From: CAZTAR01 sp043813895
GTDB lineage: Bacteria; Planctomycetota; Phycisphaerae; UBA1845; UTPLA1
Direction of reading: 5' to 3'
Assembly (NCBI GenBank): GCA_043813895.1
Contig: JBDRKQ010000218.1
Span: 1-61,008, forward strand
DNA length: 61,008 nt
Shown: piece by piece, positions 8,724 to 17,011 of the stretch
How positions within the stretch are numbered: the stretch's first letter is position 1
How the letters are laid out: each line of letters begins with the position of its first letter
Notes under the pieces: model-generated
The model's database searches: none
What the model saw: only the letters and a program-made list of their open reading frames with translations
Told to the model about the DNA's origin: nothing
Program-made: the position numbers and the translations under genes

Positions 8724-9773
8724 CTACTCCGCGCTGCCGCTGTTCTCGGCCGGCGAGACCTGAGACACCGCGGAAACCACGATCGCGGGACACTGGCTCG
8801 GGCCGCCGCCGCCCGTTGGCCGTTGTCCTCGCCCTCGTCCTCGCGGCTGTTGTCCGCGCCCACGTCCTCTCGGTCCTGCCCTGGGTCCCGACTTGTCGCC
8901 GGGCTGCAGTTCATCTTCCTCACGCTCTTCCGCCGTCAAACTGCGCAAGGTGACCAACATCCCCTGTTTCTTGCCGGTTCCGGCAAAGACGACCTTCGCC
9001 TCGATCTGCTGATCCACCTCGAAGTCACCCAAGTCCAGCGAGTGGCTGGCCGCGTCTTCAAAGCCTGTCATACCGTCCAGCATCTTCAAACGGATCTTCT
9101 TCTCGGCCACAGGCCGAGGCTTCTCATCCGCCGAGGGTTGCTTTTGCTTCCGAGCCAGCCTCGCCTCGATGTCAGGCCACTGACGACCATCCTTCGGCCG
9201 CGCCTTCAAAACCACTACGTCGTTGTCGATCTCCTCGATCTTGCCCTCAACTTCAAGCGTGTCGAACGTCAGTGCCCGTAGCTGTTTCTGCGAGCGCCTG
9301 CGGGATCGCTGCTTCTTCTCCTCGTCCGTTGGTGTCGAGAGATCATCCTCCCCCTCGAAGCTCCAATCCGCCGAGCAGAACAGGCCCTTCCACAGAATCT
9401 CGGGATACATCTCGGCCGTGAATCGGTGGCCAGCCACCGTGATCTGAACGTCCTCCTTGTTGTGCACGCGCAACTTCAGGACCTTTGCGCCCTTCGCCAG
9501 CGGGCGGACCTTCAGGATTCCCACAAGATCGGCGTCATTCTCATCCACAACGACTTCGAACTTGTACACCTGCCCCTTGTGAACGCCAGGCTGATCTGAC
9601 TCGTCCGCCTGCCCCTGATCGCGTGGCCCGGTAGTCCCTTTCTGGCCACGACTCTTCCCGCCGCCTCTTAGCCCTCTTTGGGCCTCGGCAGTCTCAGCGG
9701 ACGCAAACACGATGCAGAGCCCAAGGGCGAGAACCATCTTCGCAAAGGCGGGTCTACCAATCGCAAAAAACAT
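8724..9773 (-). CDS. Secreted protein with Arg-Gly-rich C-terminus, unknown function
   Basis: A 349-residue exported protein. The signal peptide MFFAIGRPAFAKMVLALGLCIVFASAETAEA is followed by a Gly/Lys/Arg-rich segment, then a beta-rich central region (VYKFEVVVDENDADLVGILKVRPL, VLKLRVHNKEDVQITV) with charged stretches. The C-terminal tail carries several RGRG and GPRG units (residues about 300-335), similar to a nucleic-acid- or polyanion-binding RGG box. No family was recognised. The ORF is open upstream to 10100, but the ATG at 9773 has GAGGAG seven bases upstream and starts the signal peptide. It is transcribed divergently from the esterase gene at 10051. Confidence 0.65.
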   Translation of the reverse strand: MFFAIGRPAFAKMVLALGLCIVFASAETAEAQRGLRGGGKSRGQKGTTGPRDQGQADESDQPGVHKGQVYKFEVVVDENDADLVGILKVRPLAKGAKVLKLRVHNKEDVQITVAGHRFTAEMYPEILWKGLFCSADWSFEGEDDLSTPTDEEKKQRSRRRSQKQLRALTFDTLEVEGKIEEIDNDVVVLKARPKDGRQWPDIEARLARKQKQPSADEKPRPVAEKKIRLKMLDGMTGFEDAASHSLDLGDFEVDQQIEAKVVFAGTGKKQGMLVTLRSLTAEEREEDELQPGDKSGPRAGPRGRGRGQQPRGRGRGQRPTGGGGPSQCPAIVVSAVSQVSPAENSGSAE

Positions 9774-10050
9774 CTTGGATCTCCTCAAAGCGTGCGGCTG
9801 TTGTGCTTGGCCCCCGTGTCCGCGCTTACCAGTATACTCCAGTCCGAGCGCATCCTCAACCCATTCTAGGCCGCGACCACCCGCCCCCGCCACCCATATC
9901 GGTCCGACAAACGCGACCCGGCCAGTCGCCACCGCCCTTTGTTGCGTCCGGCGACCGACCCACGACCCGCGATGATCGTAGATGTAGAATGGCGGCCGAC
10001 TGTCTCCGATTGTCTTCGGCTCAGGGCCTGAGAAGAAAGGGTGGACGAGA

Positions 10051-11292
10051 ATGCCTCTACATGCTTTGTCGCGATTCCTCGCGGCTGTGCCGCTGCTCAT
10101 CTGGCCCGCCGCGCGGCTTCAAGCCCAGGCGCCGATGACGTCTCCACAGCCCGCCGAGGTCATTCCCGCTCCATTCGAACCGATCGAATCGACTCGCCAG
10201 CCGCAGCGTGACGCCACCACGGCCCCGGATGCCGCCCGCCAAGCCACCACCAGGCGCGCGCGCCGGCGGCTTCCAAAGGGCTTCGTCGCGAAGACCGTCA
10301 CAATGCCCGACGGAAGCAAACGAAAGTACGCGCTCTTCATCCCGCCCCTCTACGATGCCGACAAGACGCATCGGTGGCCCGTCATCCTCTCCCTGCACGG
10401 CAGCGGCGAGTGTGGTAAGGACGGCATCAAGCAGACGACCGTCGGCCTCGCGCCGCAGATCGTCTCTCGCACGCAGCGGTTTCCCTTCATCGCCATCTTC
10501 CCGCAGGCTCACTCCTTGTGGTTTCACGGACCCGATGGCGCCGCAAACTGGGTCATCTTGAACGACATCCTCGATGAATACCGCACGGATCCCGATCGCG
10601 TCTACCTCACCGGCCTCTCGATGGGTGGGTTCGCGACTTGGGAAATGGCCGTCGCACAGCCGGACGCCTTCGCGGCCATTGTTCCGATCTGCGGTGCCGG
10701 CCCCAAGGACTACATGTCCAACATCCGACACCTGCCGGTCTGGGCCTTCCACGGCGCCCTCGACAAGAACGTCCCCGTCGCACGATCAAGAGAACTCGTC
10801 GCCGAGTTGAAACATCTCGGTGCTCGTCCGAAATACACCGAGTATCCTACGGTCCCGCACAATGCCTGGGACCGCGCTTATGCCACGCCCGACCTCTGGC
10901 GCTGGCTTCTCAAGCAGCGACGCCAACCGCCCCCGCGCGTCATCGACTATCGTCTCCCGTGGCCCAAGGCCAGAATCTGGTGGCTGGCCGTCGAAGCGGA
11001 TGAGAGTGCCGGCGCGACGGCACACATCCGCGCACAACTCCGCGACACCCAAGTCATCATTCAAAGCACAAACGTCGCCGGCTGGGTGCTCAGCGAAGGC
11101 CCCGCGCCGCTCGAACCTGGCGCCGAGATTGAGGTTATCTGGAACGACAGGGTGGTTTTTCAAGGCCGGTTCTCCGGACAACTGTCCGTCACCCCACGAT
11201 CGACCCCAGAAAAAGGGGACATCACTGATTTATCGCACTCTCTGGCACCTTCTCCTTCCCCGGTAGCTTTCTGGGCCGGCCAGGGTCTCTGA
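10051..11292 (+). CDS. Secreted alpha/beta-hydrolase (esterase, PHB-depolymerase/feruloyl-esterase-like), 3' end altered by a transposable element
   Basis: The protein has a signal peptide (about residues 1-26), a low-complexity linker and a serine-hydrolase domain (about 80-290). The oxyanion/strand motif VILSLHGSGECG is at 111-122, the nucleophile elbow GLSMGG gives Ser190, and the likely Asp is 238 (HGALDKNVP) and His is 270 (VPHNAW). Enzymes of this type cleave carboxylic esters of polymers or plant phenolics; the substrate here is unknown. A small beta domain follows (about 300-380). The last 26-30 residues (from KGDITD) are encoded by the left terminal repeat and body of the RAYT element at 11208-11987, so the native C-terminus was probably lost or replaced. 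Confidence 0.8.
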   Translation: MPLHALSRFLAAVPLLIWPAARLQAQAPMTSPQPAEVIPAPFEPIESTRQPQRDATTAPDAARQATTRRARRRLPKGFVAKTVTMPDGSKRKYALFIPPLYDADKTHRWPVILSLHGSGECGKDGIKQTTVGLAPQIVSRTQRFPFIAIFPQAHSLWFHGPDGAANWVILNDILDEYRTDPDRVYLTGLSMGGFATWEMAVAQPDAFAAIVPICGAGPKDYMSNIRHLPVWAFHGALDKNVPVARSRELVAELKHLGARPKYTEYPTVPHNAWDRAYATPDLWRWLLKQRRQPPPRVIDYRLPWPKARIWWLAVEADESAGATAHIRAQLRDTQVIIQSTNVAGWVLSEGPAPLEPGAEIEVIWNDRVVFQGRFSGQLSVTPRSTPEKGDITDLSHSLAPSPSPVAFWAGQGL

Positions 11293-11987
11293 GGGTGAAA
11301 GTCAAGCCAAGGCGTTTGGCGGTGCGCTGCACCCACTGCCGCCCGCCACACGGTCGGCCGCGGTTCACGCTGGTTCGTATTCGCTCCAGTGCCTGGTCCT
11401 CAAAAGCCTCATTCACCACCGCCGTCCAACCTCGCGGCCGATCCACCGGCCAGCGTACGAGCGTGAACGGCTTTCCGCGATGCTGCCGAGCATACGTCCC
11501 GCCCCACATCCAGTTCTCCACCCGTTTGACCAGCCCAGCCCGCAACGCGTTGGCTTCAACGTAGCGGCAAACGGTCAGGAAATGGGCCTCGTCCTGCACC
11601 GGGAAGCACTTGAACCGGCCCTGATACAGGTGACCGCCGCCGCGAGTGTGGTAGTGCTGGTGATGTCGCCGAACGTGGGTCACGCCGACCCAGCCCATGA
11701 GTCGGCCCAACGCCGCATCTGTTCGAGGCCGGACGACCAGGTGCCAATGATTGTCCATCAGGCAGTAGGTGAACAGGTCCACCGGATAGCGATCAAGCCC
11801 TTCGGCCAGCACGCGCTCGAATGCCGCGAAGTCCTCATCCTTGTGGAACAACCGCATCCGGCCGTTCCCGCGGTTCAAGACGTGATAGATCAAGCCTGCT
11901 TCGATAGCTCTGGCGGTCCGAGGCATAACAGGTATCGTACCTAAACCGGCCATCAACGTCAATAATCAGTGATGTCCCCTTTTCTCT
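11208..11987 (-). mobile_element. RAYT/IS200-like element with 20-bp inverted terminal repeats
   Basis: A 780-bp unit carrying one transposase gene, bounded by AAAAGGGGACATCACTGATT (left, within 11208-11232) and its exact complement (right, within 11962-11987). The left repeat supplies the end of the esterase reading frame on one strand and the transposase stop codon on the other. No target-site duplication is evident. REP palindromes lie immediately outside the right end. Confidence 0.8.
11222..11926 (-). CDS. REP-associated tyrosine transposase (RAYT, Y1_Tnp / HUH family)
   Basis: A 234-residue single-strand DNA transposase of the Y1 HUH superfamily. The HUH motif is His60-Trp61-His62 in LMDNHWHLVV. 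The nucleophile is Tyr122 in CRYVEANALRAGL, whose downstream Asn126 is typical of RAYTs. Arg/Trp-rich C-terminal residues (GRPCGGRQWVQRTAKRLGL) are the usual DNA-recognition tail. RAYTs cut and move or maintain REP palindromes, recognising a GTAG tetranucleotide next to a hairpin; such palindromes lie just beyond its right end. The start at ATG 11926 (MPRTARAIEAGLIYHV) is the family's normal N-terminus; the frame extends 12 codons further. It appears intact. Confidence 0.9.
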   Translation of the reverse strand: MPRTARAIEAGLIYHVLNRGNGRMRLFHKDEDFAAFERVLAEGLDRYPVDLFTYCLMDNHWHLVVRPRTDAALGRLMGWVGVTHVRRHHQHYHTRGGGHLYQGRFKCFPVQDEAHFLTVCRYVEANALRAGLVKRVENWMWGGTYARQHRGKPFTLVRWPVDRPRGWTAVVNEAFEDQALERIRTSVNRGRPCGGRQWVQRTAKRLGLTFTLRDPGRPRKLPGKEKVPESAINQ

Positions 11988-11997
11988 CCCCTCTCCT

Positions 11998-12023
11998 CGG
12001 CCGACATGGGCGTCGGCCGCTAC
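11998..12023 (-). repeat. REP palindrome with 5'-GTAG head, copy 3 (next to RAYT)
   Basis: On the minus strand: GTAG, arms CGGCCGAC and GTCGGCCG, 6-base loop. It is nearly identical to copy 1 and lies 11 bases outside the right terminal repeat of the RAYT element. Confidence 0.8.
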
Positions 12024-12030
12024 ACACCAG

Positions 12031-12057
12031 GTAGCGTCGCGCCCCTCCTGGCCGACG
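12031..12057 (+). repeat. REP palindrome with 5'-GTAG head, copy 4 (inverted partner of copy 3)
   Basis: GTAG followed by imperfect arms CGTCGCGCC and GGCCGACG. With copy 3 it forms a head-to-head pair 7 bases apart, a BIME-like arrangement, between the RAYT element and the 3' end of the pseudouridine synthase gene. Confidence 0.65.
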
Positions 12058-12095
12058 GTGATGACCAACCGTCTCTCGACAACATATGTTGCCCC

Positions 12096-13286
12096 TCAAT
12101 GCCGACGCTGTGGCCGTCGCGACGCTGCCGTTGGTTTGCAGTGCTCGCGGAGTAGAGACAGAAGCTCCGCCATATCCTCCGGCAGCGGCGCGACCAACTC
12201 CAGAGGCTTCTCGTGGATCGGGTGCTCCACGATCAACCGCTGCGCGTGCAGCATCTGACGCATGAACCGCGGCTCACCGCTGTCCTCCGGCCTGCCCGTC
12301 AAGTCCCTGACCGACACATGGCGCCCCCCGTAGAACGGATCGCCCGCGATCGGGTGGCCGATGTGCGACATGTGGATGCGAAGCTGATGCGTCCGACCGG
12401 TCTTCGGGAGGAGTTCCACATGACTGAACCCCACGAACCGTTCGACAACGCGGTATTGCGTCACGGCTTCCTTCGACAGCTTGCGCTCGAACTTCCCGCC
12501 CAGCCTCTCCGCAAAACCGGTCGCGACGTAGCGATCGTGAACCGTCGGATGCTGTCCGATTGGAATATCGATCATGTCTCCGTCAAGCTCAGGAACTCCG
12601 TGTACGACCGCTACGTACATCTTCTGCGTTGTCCGATGCTCGAACTGCATCGCCAAACGCCAATGCGATTCCTCCGTCTTCGCGATCACCATGATGCCTG
12701 TCGTGTTCTTGTCCAGCCTATGCACGATCCCGGGGCGGAACGGGTCTCCTGTCTTCGCGATTTCGCTTGAATAGTAGGCCACGGCATTCGCCACGGTGCC
12801 TGTTTGCGTGCGGTTGGCCGGATGCGCGATCATGCCGACCGGCTTGTTGATCGCCAGCACGAAATCGTCTTCATAGATGATGTCGAGCGGGATGTCCTCG
12901 GGGATGACCTCGTAGGGCTCCGGCGGAGGGAAGGTGATGTCGATCACGTCCCCGCCCTCCATCTCGTAGCTATTCTTCGTCGGCCGCCCGTTGACGGTGA
13001 TCTCGCCCTGCTTGATCAGTTTCTGAATCGCCGTGCGAGACAGCTTGCGAAACCGTCCGTGGAGGTACTTGTCCAGACGGCGCCCAGGCAGCCGCCTGCG
13101 TATGGTCAACCGGACGCGTTTGCAGACACTCCCCTCCTCCTCGTCCGGACGCGACGTTTCGATCACGTCCGAATCCGGGCCGTCACCGGACACCGTCCCG
13201 GGCGGGTGCGGCGCGTCTGCATCCAGATCATCGCGATCGTCCGGCGTCGAACCCTCCGGTTCCCGTCGTTCTCGATGGTGTGCCAC
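12096..13286 (-). CDS. rluD: RluA-family 23S rRNA pseudouridine synthase (RluD-like)
   Basis: The enzyme isomerises uridine to pseudouridine in RNA. The 396-residue protein has an acidic 50-residue N-terminal extension, an S4 RNA-binding domain (about 65-125: RRLDKYLHGRFRKLSRTAIQKLIKQGEITVNG) and the RluA catalytic domain. Its signature HRLDKNTTG gives catalytic Asp192; RTHQLRIHMSHIGHPIAGDPFYG is the second conserved block. The S4 domain plus RLDK motif fits RluD/RluC, which modify 23S rRNA; the exact target cannot be told. The given start is GTG 13286; a later start in the acidic extension is possible. Confidence 0.9.
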   Translation of the reverse strand: MAHHRERREPEGSTPDDRDDLDADAPHPPGTVSGDGPDSDVIETSRPDEEEGSVCKRVRLTIRRRLPGRRLDKYLHGRFRKLSRTAIQKLIKQGEITVNGRPTKNSYEMEGGDVIDITFPPPEPYEVIPEDIPLDIIYEDDFVLAINKPVGMIAHPANRTQTGTVANAVAYYSSEIAKTGDPFRPGIVHRLDKNTTGIMVIAKTEESHWRLAMQFEHRTTQKMYVAVVHGVPELDGDMIDIPIGQHPTVHDRYVATGFAERLGGKFERKLSKEAVTQYRVVERFVGFSHVELLPKTGRTHQLRIHMSHIGHPIAGDPFYGGRHVSVRDLTGRPEDSGEPRFMRQMLHAQRLIVEHPIHEKPLELVAPLPEDMAELLSLLREHCKPTAASRRPQRRH

Positions 13287-13374
13287 GCCTGCCGATGCCT
13301 CCTGAAATTGAGAGCCGCCTCGTGCAATTACCGTAGGTTACTCAAACTGACCGATTCTTGCCGCGCCCCCCTTT

Positions 13375-13490
13375 GAAGAGCCACGGACTTCAGTCCGCGC
13401 GGCCTTCCAAAGATGCGGGCGTCTTCGCGCCGGGAGCAACCGCGCAGACTGAAGCCTGCGGCTCGCAAGGCGCTTTCTAGCGCTGTCGTA
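13375..13490 (+). repeat. Dispersed repeat R2, uninterrupted copy
   Basis: It begins GAAGAGCCACGGACTTCAGT and aligns over about 85 bases with 8341-8425, then continues into GCGGCTCG and CGCTTTCTA, which match the right fragment at 8550-8570. It contains internal hairpins (CGGACT with AGTCCG). Confidence 0.65.
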
Positions 13491-13608
13491 CCGAGTTCGC
13501 AGCCCGCTCGGTGCAGCCCGCGGATATGCATGGAGATACTCTGCGAGTCCGTATTCGGACCAATCGCCAACCTCCGGCGCCGTCCCAACTTACCAGAGGT
13601 CCCGGCTC

Positions 13609-13637
13609 TTGACACGTCTGACTCCCCACCCTACAGT
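13609..13637 (+). promoter_or_regulatory. Sigma70-type promoter of the rpmF-plsX-fab operon
   Basis: A perfect -35 TTGACA (13609-13614) and -10 TACAGT (13632-13637) are separated by 17 bases. Transcription would start near 13645, leaving a leader of about 130 bases before rpmF. Confidence 0.7.
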
Positions 13638-13773
13638 GCAGGATTCTCCAGTTGGCCCGGTGGGCCGCGAGGGGAGGATGTCGCGCGGCTCCGCCGAATG
13701 CGCAATTAGTATCCCGCAGGTTCCCTCCGGCGACTGACCCCACGAGACAAACACACGGCAAGCAGGTGATAGC

Positions 13774-13959
13774 ATGGTTCCGAAGAGGCGAAAATCAAAG
13801 GCCGCCAAGCGTGCCCGAAGGTCGCACTTGGCAATTCGACCCGTTAACCTCGTTCCTTGCCCGAAGTGTGGCAAAGCGAGTATGCCGCACAGGGCTTGCT
13901 CGAACTGCGGCTACGTCAATGCCAAAGTCGCGATCAAGATCAAGATCGAGGAGTCATAG
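13774..13959 (+). CDS. rpmF: 50S ribosomal protein L32
   Basis: A 61-residue basic ribosomal protein with the family N-terminus MVPKRRKSKAAKRARRSH and an intact zinc knuckle (CPKCGK and CSNCGY, Cys29, Cys32, Cys42, Cys45). An AGGTGA ribosome site sits five bases before the ATG. The rpmF-plsX junction (6 bases) is a classic bacterial arrangement linking ribosome and lipid synthesis. Confidence 0.97.
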   Translation: MVPKRRKSKAAKRARRSHLAIRPVNLVPCPKCGKASMPHRACSNCGYVNAKVAIKIKIEES

Positions 13960-13965
13960 AGGAAA

Positions 13966-14970
13966 ATGCGAATCGCGCTCGACGCCATGGGGGGCGACCA
14001 CGCACCCGCCGAGATTATTCGCGGCGCGGTAGAGGGCCTTCCCTTCCTGGGGGCCGACGACCGACTCATCCTCATTGGCAAACAAGACGACATCGACCAG
14101 TACTTGCCTTCTGATGGCGAGGTCCGGGCAAAGATTGACGTACTTCACGCATCCCAGGTCATCGAGATGGCCGAATCCCCGGTCGAAGCGATCCGCCAGA
14201 AAAAAGATTCCTCGATCATGGTGATGGCCAGGCTCGCCGCCAACGGCGAGGTGGATGCCGTCATCAGCGCGGGAAATACCGGCGCCTGCGCCGCCGCCTG
14301 CCAACTGAAGATGCGTACGCTCGGCAAGGTCGCCCGACCCGGCATCGCCGTCGTCCTGCCCTCGTTCAGCGGCCCGCTGACCATCTGCGATGTCGGTGCG
14401 AACGTGGCCCCGAAACCGCACCATCTCCTTCAATACGCACAGATGGCCGTAGTCTATGCCGAGCGGATGCTCAAAATCGAGGACCCCAGGGTCGGCCTGC
14501 TCTCCATCGGCGGCGAAGACGTCAAAGGCAATCCACTCGTCAAGCAAACCCGCGAACTGATCAGAAGAGACCAGACCCTCAACTTCGTCGGCAACGTCGA
14601 GGGGCGCGACGTCCTCTCGGGCGCCTGCGAAGTGGCTATCTGTGACGGCTTCGTCGGAAACATCGTCCTGAAACTCCTCGAGGGCCTGGCTGACGGGCTC
14701 TTCAAGACCATCCAGCGGGAGATCGCCGCCGAAAACCCGGACCTCGCCAACCGCTTCGATCCCGTTGTGAAGGCCGTTTGGGCGAAACACGACTACAGCG
14801 AGTATGGCGGCGCTCCCCTCCTGGGCGTGAACGGCGCTTGTATCATCTGCCACGGTAGCAGTGGCGCCCGTGCAATCATGAATGCAGTCCGGGTTGCCGT
14901 CGAGTACATCAAGAGCGACCTGAACCACCACATTGAAGAACGGCTCACAGAGGAACCCGTCGATGGCTGA
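13966..14970 (+). CDS. plsX: Phosphate acyltransferase PlsX
   Basis: PlsX converts acyl-ACP plus phosphate to acyl-phosphate, the acyl donor for PlsY in phospholipid synthesis. The 334-residue protein begins MRIALDAMGGDHAP, the family signature, and retains the conserved SAGNTGA block and the C-terminal GGAPLLGVNG and CHGSSGARA motifs. The length is normal. AGAGG lies just before the ATG. It overlaps the fabH start by 8 bases, implying coupled translation. Confidence 0.97.
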   Translation: MRIALDAMGGDHAPAEIIRGAVEGLPFLGADDRLILIGKQDDIDQYLPSDGEVRAKIDVLHASQVIEMAESPVEAIRQKKDSSIMVMARLAANGEVDAVISAGNTGACAAACQLKMRTLGKVARPGIAVVLPSFSGPLTICDVGANVAPKPHHLLQYAQMAVVYAERMLKIEDPRVGLLSIGGEDVKGNPLVKQTRELIRRDQTLNFVGNVEGRDVLSGACEVAICDGFVGNIVLKLLEGLADGLFKTIQREIAAENPDLANRFDPVVKAVWAKHDYSEYGGAPLLGVNGACIICHGSSGARAIMNAVRVAVEYIKSDLNHHIEERLTEEPVDG

Positions 14971-15958
14971 AGCGCTCGGCGTCAAGATCGCGGGAACCGG
15001 GCGAGCTGTTCCTGCCCGCGTTCTCGACAACCAGTTCTTTGTCGACCGACTCGATACGACCCACGCGTGGATCGAAGAACGCACCGGCATCTTCTCGCGC
15101 CACGTCGTGTCGGAGGGTGAATCCACGGCGACGCTGGCCACCGACGCCGCGAGAAAAGCGCTGGACCAGGCCCGCCTCACGCCGGCTGATCTCGACATGA
15201 TCATCGTGGCAACGATCACACCCGAATTCACCTTCCCCTCCACCGCCTGCTGCGTCCAGCGCGAACTCGACGCGGCCCCGATCCCCGCGTTCGATATCGC
15301 GGCGGCCTGCAGCGGTTTCATCTACGCTTTGATCATGGGCACGTACTTCCTCCAAGGAGACCTCTTCCGCAACATCCTGGTCATCGGCGCCGAATCCATG
15401 TCCCGCATCACGGACTTCGATGACCGCGCCACCTGCATTCTGTTCGGCGACGGCGCCGGTGCCGCGGTCCTTTCCAAAACGCCGGATGCCTCGGGCTCCG
15501 CGCTGCTGCACCACCGCTTGCACGCGCAGGGAAAAGGCGCCGAAATCCTCACCGTGCCGGCCAGTGGCGTTCGTTTTACGCCCTCGCACATGACCGTCGA
15601 CGAAAAGCTCCACTACATAAAAATGCAGGGCAAGGAAGTCTACAAACTCGCCGTCAAAAAGAACTTCGAGATGATCAGCGGAACGATCGAGGATTCCGGC
15701 TTCTCGACCGAGGACATCGCGCTCGTCATTCCGCACCAGTCTAATTTCCGCATCATCGAGTCCGCCCGCGTGAAGCTGGGGCTCGAAAAGGAGCAGATGT
15801 TCGTGAACATCGACCGCTACGGCAACACGTCCGCCGCCTCCGTTCCCATCGGGCTCGACGAGGCCAGAGAGAGTGGTCGCATCAAGGAGGGGGATCTCGT
15901 CCTTCTCGCCGCCTTCGGCGCGGGTTTCACTTGGGCTTCCGCGCTACTCCGCTTATAG
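14963..15958 (+). CDS. fabH: Beta-ketoacyl-ACP synthase III
   Basis: FabH starts fatty-acid synthesis by condensing acetyl-CoA (or another short acyl-CoA) with malonyl-ACP. The 331-residue protein has the catalytic Cys116 in IAAACSGFIYAL, the active-site His in IPHQSNFRI and the Asn in YGNTSAASVP. The ATG at 14963 (MAEALGVKIAGTGRAVP) overlaps the plsX stop and has AGAGGA upstream; the frame is open ten codons earlier. Confidence 0.97.
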   Translation: MAEALGVKIAGTGRAVPARVLDNQFFVDRLDTTHAWIEERTGIFSRHVVSEGESTATLATDAARKALDQARLTPADLDMIIVATITPEFTFPSTACCVQRELDAAPIPAFDIAAACSGFIYALIMGTYFLQGDLFRNILVIGAESMSRITDFDDRATCILFGDGAGAAVLSKTPDASGSALLHHRLHAQGKGAEILTVPASGVRFTPSHMTVDEKLHYIKMQGKEVYKLAVKKNFEMISGTIEDSGFSTEDIALVIPHQSNFRIIESARVKLGLEKEQMFVNIDRYGNTSAASVPIGLDEARESGRIKEGDLVLLAAFGAGFTWASALLRL

Positions 15959-16008
15959 GTTTTGCGTACGCCCGTTTCTTCTTGACAGGAAGACGGAGAA
16001 CTCCCGGT

Positions 16009-16941
16009 TTGAGCAAGACAGCTTTCATCTTCCCCGGACAGGGCGCCCAGGCAGTCGGAATGGGTAAGGATGTGGCACAAGCCTACCCTGTCGCCCGTGA
16101 AGTGTTCGATCACGCCAACGGAATCCTTGGATTCGACCTGAAGACCCTCTGTTTCGACGGCCCCCCGGACCGGCTCAATGCCACCGACATTTCGCAGCCC
16201 GCCATCTTCGTCACGTCCGTGGCCATCCACCGGGTGCTAGAAGACAAGGGTATTCTTGATCGCGAGAATCCACGGGCCATGGCGGGCCTCAGCCTGGGCG
16301 AGTACACCGCCCTTCATCTGGCTGGGTGGCTCGATTTCGAAGACTGTCTCCGACTGGTCGCAGAACGGGGTCGCCTCATGCAGGCCGCATCGGAGGCCAA
16401 CCCGAGCGGTATGGTCTCGATTATCGGACTCGACGAACCACAAGCCAACGACCTCTGCCGCGAGGCCGCCCAGGGCGGCGTGCTCGTCCCCGCTAACTTC
16501 AACTGCCCTGGGCAGATAGCCGTTTCCGGCGACAAGGACGCCTGTGATCGCGCCCTGGAGATTGCGGATAAGTTCGGCGCCCGAGCCGTCCAGCTCACCG
16601 TCGCCGGCGCCTTTCATTCTCCGCTCATGGAATCGGCCGCCAAGGGCTTGCAGCCGGCGCTCGCGGCCTCCAAGATGAAGGCTGGACGAATAGGTGTGGT
16701 GTCAAACGTCTCCGCTGATTATCATGCCGGTCCTGATAGCGTCCGGAAGCTGCTCCATGAGCAGGTCGCCAAGCCCATTCGCTGGCAGGCTTCCATCGAA
16801 CGCCTCATCGGTGAGGGCTTCGACCGCTTCGTGGAGGTCGGCCCGGGAAAGGTGCTCACCGGGTTGATGCGGAGAATCGATCGGTCCGTCAAGGCCGTCA
16901 ACTTCTCGTCGGCCCAGTCGATCGAGGAACGCGTCGCCTGA
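16009..16941 (+). CDS. fabD: Malonyl-CoA:ACP transacylase
   Basis: FabD loads malonyl groups onto ACP. The N-terminus KTAFIFPGQGAQAVGMG and the nucleophile elbow GLSLGEYTAL (catalytic Ser) are intact, as are the catalytic His in AGAFHSPLM and the conserved VEVGPGKVLTGL near the end. No ATG fits the family start. TTG at 16009 (LSKTAFIFPGQG) with GGAG ten bases upstream is the natural start, although the frame is open back to 15931. It follows fabH by 50 bases. Confidence 0.95.
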   Translation: MSKTAFIFPGQGAQAVGMGKDVAQAYPVAREVFDHANGILGFDLKTLCFDGPPDRLNATDISQPAIFVTSVAIHRVLEDKGILDRENPRAMAGLSLGEYTALHLAGWLDFEDCLRLVAERGRLMQAASEANPSGMVSIIGLDEPQANDLCREAAQGGVLVPANFNCPGQIAVSGDKDACDRALEIADKFGARAVQLTVAGAFHSPLMESAAKGLQPALAASKMKAGRIGVVSNVSADYHAGPDSVRKLLHEQVAKPIRWQASIERLIGEGFDRFVEVGPGKVLTGLMRRIDRSVKAVNFSSAQSIEERVA

Positions 16942-17011
16942 CACGACGTGTGAAGACGCAAGAAGGTCTGAAATCCCGCGAAGGTCCTCGCGACAAGGTT
17001 GGACTGACTCA

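Larger units (their letters stand above)
13287..13773. other. Intergenic region with repeat R2 and the rpmF-fab promoter
   Basis: This 487-bp divergent spacer between the pseudouridine synthase and rpmF holds an R2 repeat copy (13375-13490) and a strong promoter (13609-13637). No coding sequence is supported. Confidence 0.6.
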
